DNA of 6,349 bases from Pseudomonadota bacterium (GTDB taxonomy: Bacteria; Pseudomonadota; Gammaproteobacteria; Burkholderiales; Burkholderiaceae). The translations under genes and the position numbers were made by a program. The notes below the pieces were generated by a model that was not told the origin of the DNA, searched no databases, and saw only the letters and a program-made list of their open reading frames with translations. Positions 1-4,760 of this stretch are shown one piece after another (positions within the stretch are counted from its first letter, which is position 1; the number at the start of each line of letters is the position of its first letter). Where the stretch lies: assembly GCA_023441105.1 (NCBI GenBank), contig JAEZQX010000408.1, positions 1 to 6,349 on the forward strand, given 5' to 3'.

Positions 1-1039
1 CCTCGGCCGCGGCATCGTCCGGCGCCGCAGCGGTCATGCCGCCGGCAGCGCCGGCCCCTGCGGCAACGGCGCGAGCCGGATCCTCGATCGGCCCGACTTC
101 GGCGCCGGCTTCGGCATCGGCTTCGGCGGAGCCCACAACCGCCGGCTGCCCCACCGGCACCATCGTCAGCCGCGACGCGGCAGGATCGCAATACTGGCCG
201 AGGGCAAAGGTCTTGAGGAAGGCTTCGCCGTCGCGCCGGCCGAGGTCGTACGCCTGCTGGAACCGCGCCGCCGAGCCGTAGTCCCAGCGGCCGACCGGTA
301 CCTTCTCGCTCGGCTGCACGTGAACGAAGCCATCGCGGGCGAAGACCGGCGCCAGCGACGGATCGTGCCGGGTGCCGAGCACCAGCGTCTGCCCGGGGAC
401 GTCGGCCACCGCGCCCAGCTGGAGCTCGTCGACCAGGCCGGCGTCGACGCAGGGCGCGCCGTCGTAGGTCTCCACGGCGGTGAACGGCGGCGCGCAGGTC
501 GCGGCGGCCAGCAGATCCACCAGCTCGCGCTCGCTGCGGCAATCCTGGATGCGCCTCGCCTCGGTCACCCACCCGACCCGCCGGCCACCGGCCTGCTGCA
601 ACCCGCCGTCGCTGCCGCGCTGGCGGCGCGGCAGGAGCAAGGCGCCGAGCACCGCGCGCGATGCATGAGCGCCTTCGGGCAGCCGCGCATACTGCACCCG
701 GATCTCCGGGGCACGCCACATCAGCTGCCGGAAGCTGTCGCCGCCGAGCAGCGCGCGCAGCGCCTTGCGCTGGATTGCGGCGCTGGCCAGCAGCCGCCGG
801 TCAGGACGCAGCAGGTTCAACGGGTTGAAGCTGCCGCGCAGCGACTTGAGCTCGCGCTCGTACCACGCCAGCGCGCGGCGGCTGTCTCCGGCATGCAGCA
901 GGCAGGCGACGACCGCGCCGAACGACACGCCGGCAATGACGCGCGGATGCAGCTCGATCTCGCCACCGACACGATCCCAGAATCCGGCCTGCCACCAACC
1001 CCGATGGCCGCCACCGGCGAACACCACCTTGTCAAACAT
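1..1039 (-). CDS. Patatin-like phospholipase, 3' end cut by window edge
   Basis: I read this frame directly from the reverse strand; 346 codons are visible and no stop is reached before base 1. The start is ATG at 1039-1037, with AGAGG (1051-1047) seven bases upstream. The protein opens with an oxyanion-type glycine loop GGGHRG (residues 9-14) in the context FAGGGHRGWWQAG. The nucleophile elbow is GVSFG (37-41), giving Ser39, and the dyad aspartate is Asp199 in DAGL. These are the marks of the patatin Ser-Asp acyl hydrolase fold, which cleaves acyl ester bonds of lipids. No signal peptide is visible, so a cytoplasmic enzyme is likely. After about residue 300 the sequence becomes Ala/Glu/Gly-rich and disordered-looking. 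It lies 98 nt downstream of the thioesterase gene in the same direction, beyond a strong hairpin, so co-transcription is uncertain. The true substrate is unknown. Confidence 0.87.
   Translation of the reverse strand, partial: MFDKVVFAGGGHRGWWQAGFWDRVGGEIELHPRVIAGVSFGAVVACLLHAGDSRRALAWYERELKSLRGSFNPLNLLRPDRRLLASAAIQRKALRALLGGDSFRQLMWRAPEIRVQYARLPEGAHASRAVLGALLLPRRQRGSDGGLQQAGGRRVGWVTEARRIQDCRSERELVDLLAAATCAPPFTAVETYDGAPCVDAGLVDELQLGAVADVPGQTLVLGTRHDPSLAPVFARDGFVHVQPSEKVPVGRWDYGSAARFQQAYDLGRRDGEAFLKTFALGQYCDPAASRLTMVPVGQPAVVGSAEADAEAGAEVGPIEDPARAVAAGAGAAGGMTAAAPDDAAAE
98..127 (-). repeat. Degenerate hexanucleotide repeat in patatin tail
   Basis: Five consecutive 6-base units of the form GCC-GAA, GCC-GAT or GCC-GGC, read on the minus strand, encode alternating Ala and Glu/Asp/Gly at residues 305-314 of the patatin-like protein. 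The unit length preserves frame. The tract sits in the disordered tail, outside the catalytic core. Confidence 0.6.
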
Positions 1040-1102
1040 TCGAGGGCCTCTGCAGGCTTGCCGGGATCAGTGCCATCACGCCCGAATTCTACCCGCCTCC
1101 AT

Positions 1103-1136
1103 GCCGGCGCCGGCGCAGCAATCCGTCGGCGCCGGC
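1103..1136 (-). other. Strong GC hairpin after the thioesterase stop
   Basis: Bases 1103-1115 and 1124-1136 are inverted repeats of 13 positions with a single G-U type mismatch, enclosing an 8-base loop (1116-1123). On the minus strand the hairpin begins only one base after the thioesterase stop codon (1140-1138). No T-run follows it, so it does not meet the usual intrinsic terminator rule. It could be a partial terminator, an RNA-end stabiliser that sets different levels for upstream and downstream genes, or a chance product of high GC. Confidence 0.5.
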
Positions 1137-1137
1137 G

Positions 1138-1554
1138 TCACAACATCGCATAAGTCGTGGTGGCGTGCGCCGCGAGCTTGCCGTCGCCGACGCCGATCAG
1201 CTCGACCTCGCCGAAGAACAGATTGCGGCCCGGCTTGAGCACGCGCGCCACCACCCGCACGTCACCGCCCGCGACCGGTCGCATGAAGCTCAGGTTCTGG
1301 CTGACGGTGGTCATCGGCCGGAATTCACCCAGCTGGCTGGCGATGGCGAAGACCATCGCGGTATCGGCCGCCGCCATCAACGCCTGGCCGCAGATGGTGC
1401 CGCCGACCCGGCACAGCGCCGGATCGAACGGCAGCAGCAGCTCCGCTTCGCCGCCGGCGATCTTCACCGGCCTCAACCCCAGTGCCTGCACCCACGGTGC
1501 GAACAATTCCTGCAGCCAGCCCTGCGCCTGCTCGAGCATCGGTTCTCCCATCAT
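1138..1554 (-). CDS. PaaI-like hotdog-fold thioesterase
   Basis: This 138-residue protein has the usual length of single-domain hotdog acyl-CoA thioesterases, which hydrolyse acyl-CoA to free acid and CoA in the cytoplasm. The central-helix motif GGTICGQALMAAADTAM (51-67) carries Gln57 and Asp64, the positions where hotdog enzymes place catalytic Gln/Asn and Asp/Glu. TTVSQNLSFMRP (82-93) is the following conserved strand, and the C-terminal strand ends HATTTYAML. The classical PaaI histidine-glycine-glycine motif is replaced by Val-Gly-Gly, so it is not PaaI itself. The first ATG (1554) overlaps the AbrB-family stop as ATGA, and a second ATG follows at once at 1551. GGGAGG lies 2 nt from the first and 5 nt from the second, so the second is an equally good start (137 residues). 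Substrate unknown; co-translation with the upstream membrane protein gene is likely. Confidence 0.85.
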   Translation of the reverse strand: MMGEPMLEQAQGWLQELFAPWVQALGLRPVKIAGGEAELLLPFDPALCRVGGTICGQALMAAADTAMVFAIASQLGEFRPMTTVSQNLSFMRPVAGGDVRVVARVLKPGRNLFFGEVELIGVGDGKLAAHATTTYAML

Positions 1555-2651
1555 GTCCTCCCGCGGGTCGTCGTGATTCCGGTTGCAACGTCCTGCCTGC
1601 CGTAGGCGAGCCGGTAGACGCCGCCGATGCAGGTCACCAGCGCCGCCATCCGGGTGACATGGAAGGCGGTGACCATCGGCACCCCGAGATCGAGGTTTCT
1701 CGCCGTCAGGCTCATCTCGGCCACGCCGCCCGGAGAGGTCGCCAGGATCAGGGTGGCTGGGGCGATACCGCTCAAGGAGCCGAGCAGCCAGCCGAAGGCA
1801 CCGCAGGCGATCATCGCCACCACCGTCACCAGCACCGACGAGGCCACGATGCGCGGCGCGCTGCGATAGAACGAGGGCGTGAAGCGCACGCCGAGCGTCA
1901 TGCCGATGGCCACCTGGCCGGCGACGGTCAGCCACGGCGGCACGGCCGACCAATGCAGCCCCAGTGCGGTCAGCAGCGCGGAGACCAGCAGCGGCCCGAT
2001 CACCCAGGCATTCGGCGAGCCGAAGCGGTCGGCGAACAGCGCGCCGGCGAGCGTCAGCAGCGCCAGGGCCAGCAAGCCGGGATAGTGGACCGCGACCGTC
2101 ACCGGCAGGTAGGGGTCCGCGCCGTGCAGGTCCAGCGCCTTGTAGATGAAGGGGATGGTCACCACCACCATCATCACCCGCACGCTGTGCGACGCGGCGA
2201 CGCTCGCGCCGTGACCGCCCTGGCGCTCGGCCTGCATCACCATCTCGGAGGCACCGCCGATCGCCGCCGCATAGAACGCGGTTGGCCGGTCCATGCCGCC
2301 GAGCCGCTCCATCAGCCAGGCAAGGCCGAAGCCGAGCAGGAAGGCCCACAGCGTTCCGGCGAGGATCCAGCCGCTGTAGCGCGCCAGCTGGGCGATGACG
2401 TCGCTGCTGAAGTAGAGGCCCAGGACCAGCCCGATCACCCATTGCCCGGCCTTGCGGATCGAGCGCGGGCTGTGCAGGCGGCCGGTCGCCATGTTGCAGG
2501 CCGCGCAGCACAGCAGCGGTCCGATCAGCCAGGGCAGCGGCGAGCCGAGCCAGGCGAAGGACGCGCCGCCGACCATCGCGACGACCAGCGCCAGCAGCGT
2601 GGCGCGATGGCGCGGATTGCCGGTGAATCTCGAGAGGGCGTTGCCTGGCAC
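1551..2651 (-). CDS. AbrB-family (COG3180-type) integral membrane protein
   Basis: This 366-residue, strongly hydrophobic protein has about ten membrane segments and a clear internal duplication. PLPWLIGPLL (38-47) recurs as PNAWVIGPLL (213-222). GGASEM (132-137), followed by an AxxxG pattern, His155 and Arg158, recurs as GGVAEM (308-313) with His331 and Arg334, an offset of about 176 residues. This is the signature of the AbrB_dup family (often misnamed ammonia monooxygenase or AbrB regulator). It is a presumed inner-membrane transporter; E. coli AbrB was linked to aidB expression, but a biochemical role is not settled. I chose GTG at 2651 because upstream codons in the frame lie inside the DUF4254 gene and read as Arg-rich non-membrane sequence, and no ATG occurs before the first membrane segment. 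The start is 7 nt past the DUF4254 stop; the end overlaps the thioesterase start. Confidence 0.87.
   Translation of the reverse strand: MPGNALSRFTGNPRHRATLLALVVAMVGGASFAWLGSPLPWLIGPLLCCAACNMATGRLHSPRSIRKAGQWVIGLVLGLYFSSDVIAQLARYSGWILAGTLWAFLLGFGLAWLMERLGGMDRPTAFYAAAIGGASEMVMQAERQGGHGASVAASHSVRVMMVVVTIPFIYKALDLHGADPYLPVTVAVHYPGLLALALLTLAGALFADRFGSPNAWVIGPLLVSALLTALGLHWSAVPPWLTVAGQVAIGMTLGVRFTPSFYRSAPRIVASSVLVTVVAMIACGAFGWLLGSLSGIAPATLILATSPGGVAEMSLTARNLDLGVPMVTAFHVTRMAALVTCIGGVYRLAYGRQDVATGITTTRGRT
1557..1562 (-). promoter_or_regulatory. Shine-Dalgarno GGGAGG for the thioesterase
   Basis: GGGAGG on the minus strand is followed by AC and then two tandem ATG codons. Spacing of 2 nt to the first ATG is short; 5 nt to the second is near ideal. 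The site lies inside the end of the AbrB-family gene, as expected for translational coupling. Confidence 0.6.
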
Positions 2652-2658
2652 CCGCCGC

Positions 2659-3378
2659 TCAACCCTTGGCCGCAGCCTGGGCGGCAGCCTCGGCGGCGAG
2701 CACCGGATTGAAGCGCGGGTCGTTGTACATCTTGAATTGGCGATAGACCTTGAAGTAGGCGCGACCCGCCTGCGAGTCGGCGAGCAGCTGATCGAGGCAG
2801 CCGGCGAGGTCGTCGCGCTGCGCCTGCAGCCGCTCGAGCTTGACCCGGCTTGCCTGCCGGTGCGCCTCGTCGACGTCGGTGCGTTGCGTCTGCAGGCGCA
2901 TCGCATGCACCTTCAACGCCATGATCGACAGGCGATCGATCATGCTGCCGGCAGTTTCGCTGTTGAGCCGCGCGCCGGCCGCCGGCGTGCTGCGCGGCGC
3001 GTCGCCGGCGGCCGAAGCTGCATCGACCAAGCCGAGCGCGACCAGCAGCAGCTCGTCGACTCGTTCGGTGGCGTCGTTGCGGGCCTGGTTGTAGCGATCG
3101 ATGTTGCGCTTGTTGACGGCGATCTCCGCATCGGAGACCCGCGTGCGACGGGCGAGATCCTCCTCCGCCCACAGCAGGCTGTTGAAGCGATGATTGGCCT
3201 CGATCCACTGCCACGCGCCGGCCGCTGCGGTCGCCTCGCCGGCGGCACCGCTACCGGCCTCGGCGGCCTGCCGCGGCCACCCCGGCGACCCCAGGCACTC
3301 CTGGTGGAATGCCACGATCTCCGTGCCCGTCGGCAGCGTCCCGTCCGCACCTTGCCTGCCCATCGCTTGATTGCCCAT
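2659..3378 (-). CDS. DUF4254 domain protein, function unknown
   Basis: The 239-residue soluble protein shows several conserved blocks I associate with DUF4254: IVAFHQECL (21-29); LLWAEEDLARR (68-78); VSDAEIAVNKRNIDRYNQARND (81-102); NSETAGSMIDRLSIMALKV (139-157); and YFKVYRQFKMYNDPRFNP (208-225). Most of it should be helical, with a Gln/Arg-rich helix at about 158-192 that may form a coiled coil. Residues 37-57 and the tail are Ala/Gly-rich. No catalytic motif, signal peptide or membrane span is visible. In other genomes, as I recall, the family often lies beside glycosyltransferase genes, and here a GT9 gene starts divergently 48 bp away. A role in surface-glycan assembly is therefore an inference. 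The start is ATG at 3378, with GGAA about 10 nt upstream; Met6 (3363) is an alternative. It is the first gene of the minus-strand cluster. Confidence 0.85.
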   Translation of the reverse strand: MGNQAMGRQGADGTLPTGTEIVAFHQECLGSPGWPRQAAEAGSGAAGEATAAAGAWQWIEANHRFNSLLWAEEDLARRTRVSDAEIAVNKRNIDRYNQARNDATERVDELLLVALGLVDAASAAGDAPRSTPAAGARLNSETAGSMIDRLSIMALKVHAMRLQTQRTDVDEAHRQASRVKLERLQAQRDDLAGCLDQLLADSQAGRAYFKVYRQFKMYNDPRFNPVLAAEAAAQAAAKG

Positions 3379-3426
3379 CGCTGGTTCGTTCCATAATGCC
3401 TCGATGCACTGCCCCGATTATCGCTA
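3379..3426. promoter_or_regulatory. Divergent intergenic region, putative weak promoters
   Basis: These 48 bp separate the DUF4254 gene from the GT9 gene and must hold at least one promoter unless transcription begins inside a gene. Toward GT9, CATAAT (3392-3397) is one base off the -10 consensus, with TTGATT (3367-3372) 19 bp upstream. Toward DUF4254, GATAAT is read on the minus strand at 3422-3417, with no recognisable -35. The region is clearly more AT-rich than its surroundings. No operator palindrome was found. Confidence 0.35.
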
Positions 3427-4377
3427 ATGCGCCCGATCATCGTCCGGCTGCCCAATTGGGTGGGGGATGTGGTGATGGCGCTGCCGGCGCTTTCGCACCT
3501 CTCGCAGGCGGGACTGTCGCCGCTGCTGGTGGGCCGGGCGTGGGCCCAACCGCTGCTGGCTGCGTACGGTTGGGAGATCCACCCGCGCGCGGCGACCCTG
3601 CGGGCCCGCGTGGCCCAGCTGAACCGGCTGCATCGCCGGGCCGCCCAACTCGACGAGCAGTTCGGCCGCCGCCTCAACACCCTGCTGCTGACCAACTCCT
3701 TCTCGAGCGCCTTCGAAGCCTGGCTGGCCCGTCTGCGCGCCGTCGGCTATCGCCAGGACGGCCGCGCCTGGCTGCTGTCCGCGCCGGTACCGCAGCCGTC
3801 CGAGCCGGTGCATGAATCGACCCGTTTCTGGCGCCTCGCGACCACCTTGTCCGGCAGCGATACGCCGCAGCCGGCGCAGGTGCGGCTGAAGGTTGCGCCG
3901 CTGGCACAGCAGGCCGCCGATGCGCTGCTGGCCCAGCATTCGCTGGGCGGTGATTTCGCCTGCATCGTGCCGTTCGCCACCGGCACCATGAAGGGCCAGG
4001 ACAAGGCGTGGCCGGGGTTTCCGGCGCTTGCCCGCTGGCTGAGGCAGAAGCTGCCGGTGGTGGTGGTGCCGGGACCGGGCGAGGTGGAAGCCGCGCAGCG
4101 GGACTATGGCGGCGCGATCTGCCTGCCCGGCGTCGACCTCGGCGTCTACGCCGGAATCCTCAAGCGGGCGCGGCTGGTGATCGCCAACGACACCGGCCCC
4201 GGCCACATCGCCTCGGCCGTCGGCGCGCCGCTGATCTCGGTGCTGGGGCCCACCGACGCCACCCGCTATCGGCCCTGGGGCCACCACGTCAGCCTGCTCC
4301 AGGGAAGTCCCTGGCCGACGCTCGAACAGGTCAGCGCCGAGGCGCGACGACTGCTGGACGTGGTACCCCGGCCGTAG
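3427..4377 (+). CDS. Glycosyltransferase family 9 (ADP-heptose:LPS heptosyltransferase-like)
   Basis: The protein (316 residues) is a GT-B fold family 9 glycosyltransferase. These enzymes move heptose from ADP-heptose to the lipopolysaccharide inner core on the cytoplasmic face of the inner membrane. The N-terminal RLPNWVGDVVMALPAL (7-22) resembles WaaF and includes Asp14, matching the catalytic Asp13 of WaaC. LLLTNSFSSAFEAWLA (86-101) matches the WaaF Asn-Ser-Phe block. KAWPGFPALARWL (193-205) and NDTGPGHIASAVGAPLISVLGPT (254-276, with the Asp-Thr-Gly-x-x-His motif) form the nucleotide-sugar side. It is somewhat shorter than typical WaaF (about 340-350), so I leave the acceptor and the gene symbol open. 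No Shine-Dalgarno precedes the ATG at 3427, and no in-frame alternative start exists after the upstream TAA at 3394. The DUF4254 gene is divergent next to it; the B12 unit begins 31 nt after its stop. Confidence 0.9.
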   Translation: MRPIIVRLPNWVGDVVMALPALSHLSQAGLSPLLVGRAWAQPLLAAYGWEIHPRAATLRARVAQLNRLHRRAAQLDEQFGRRLNTLLLTNSFSSAFEAWLARLRAVGYRQDGRAWLLSAPVPQPSEPVHESTRFWRLATTLSGSDTPQPAQVRLKVAPLAQQAADALLAQHSLGGDFACIVPFATGTMKGQDKAWPGFPALARWLRQKLPVVVVPGPGEVEAAQRDYGGAICLPGVDLGVYAGILKRARLVIANDTGPGHIASAVGAPLISVLGPTDATRYRPWGHHVSLLQGSPWPTLEQVSAEARRLLDVVPRP

Positions 4378-4408
4378 GCGCCGTCGGGGCCGACCTCGCG
4401 CGCCTCGC

Positions 4409-4414
4409 TATACT
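4409..4414 (+). promoter_or_regulatory. Likely -10 box (TATACT) for the btuB leader
   Basis: TATACT is one base off the sigma-70 -10 consensus and predicts a transcription start near 4420-4421, just before the first riboswitch bases. No good -35 lies 16-18 bp upstream (that stretch is GC-rich), so this could be a weak or activator-dependent promoter. Position relative to the riboswitch is the main support. Confidence 0.5.
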
Positions 4415-4423
4415 TCCGTCCAC

Positions 4424-4652
4424 TCACGGTGCCCGCCGGATCCTGGAGCTGTTTCCGGGTCCGGCAGTTAAACGGGAAGCAGTGAGGCTCCGGCCAGGAG
4501 CCCAAACTGCGCTGCCCCCGCAACGGTAAGCAGGTTGCCGCCCTCATCCGCGGCAACCGGATTCGATGCCACTGGCTGTTCGTCGCGCTGTCCGCGCGAC
4601 CGCGAGCTGGGAAGGCGGATCCGGTGCACCTGCCAGCCCGGATACCGGCCGC
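4424..4652 (+). promoter_or_regulatory. Cobalamin (B12) riboswitch aptamer
   Basis: The conserved order of cobalamin riboswitch elements is present. A leading CGGTGCC (4427-4433) is followed by a stem formed by 4435-4443 and 4457-4465, then AGTTAAACGGGAAGCAGTGAG (4466 onward). A perfect 6-bp hairpin follows (4486-4491 with 4497-4502, loop GGCCA), then the B12-box GCTGCCCCCGCAACGGTAAG (4511-4530). Variable-arm hairpins come next (4533-4541 with 4550-4558; 4582-4588 with 4594-4600), with CCACTGG (4569-4575) before the second of them and GCTGGGAAGGCG after it (4606-4617). The closing block is GCCAGCCCGGATACCGGCC (4632-4650). It binds adenosyl- or another cobalamin and lowers expression of the downstream gene when B12 is plentiful. 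It sits between a likely promoter and a btuB-like receptor gene, the classic arrangement. The outer boundaries are approximate. Confidence 0.95.
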
Positions 4653-4678
4653 GAGCTGCCCGGCGCGTCACTGCTGCC

Positions 4679-4754
4679 GCGGGCGCCGGCTGGCGTCCGC
4701 ACGCGAGATGCCGGATCGACTCGACGTCCCGCGGGGTTGCGGGACCAGACGGAG
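4679..4754 (+). promoter_or_regulatory. Riboswitch expression platform and btuB ribosome-binding site
   Basis: Two hairpins follow the aptamer. The first pairs 4679-4687 with 4692-4700 around a GGCT loop. The second pairs 4726-4732 with 4739-4745 and ends 5 nt before the Shine-Dalgarno GGAG (4751-4754), itself 6 nt before the ATG. GCGGG at 4679-4683 could instead pair with CCCGC at 4728-4732, which would break both hairpins, so alternative folds are possible. The lack of a T-run argues for control of translation rather than intrinsic termination. Confidence 0.5.
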
Positions 4755-4760
4755 CTTTCC

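Noticed and set aside
1086..1091. TAGAAT on the minus strand as a -10 box for the patatin gene
   Set aside because: The position 17 bp upstream is GCCGGC within the hairpin and shows no -35 resemblance; one five-of-six match alone is too weak.
320..1153. A 277-codon plus-strand open frame opposite the patatin gene
   Set aside because: No recognisable motif; the opposite strand carries the glycine loop, nucleophile elbow and catalytic Asp of patatin in one frame.
1482..2711. A 409-codon plus-strand open frame opposite the AbrB-family gene
   Set aside because: It is His/Arg/Gln/Gly-rich with no domain or hydrophobic pattern, as expected for the antisense of a GC-rich membrane-protein gene, while the minus strand reads a clear family protein.
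2652..2906. An N-terminal extension of the AbrB-family protein by about 85 codons
   Set aside because: The extension lies wholly inside the DUF4254 gene in another frame and reads as Arg/Ser/Thr-rich sequence unlike the family; GTG at 2651 gives the family length.
3424..4287. A 287-codon minus-strand open frame opposite the GT9 gene
   Set aside because: Composition is Arg/Gly/Gln-rich and lacks any family feature; the plus strand encodes an intact GT9 enzyme.
4377..4404. Possible terminator after the GT9 gene
   Set aside because: Only a 5-bp GGCGC/GCGCC pairing is present, with no T-run; it overlaps the spacer upstream of the btuB -10 element.
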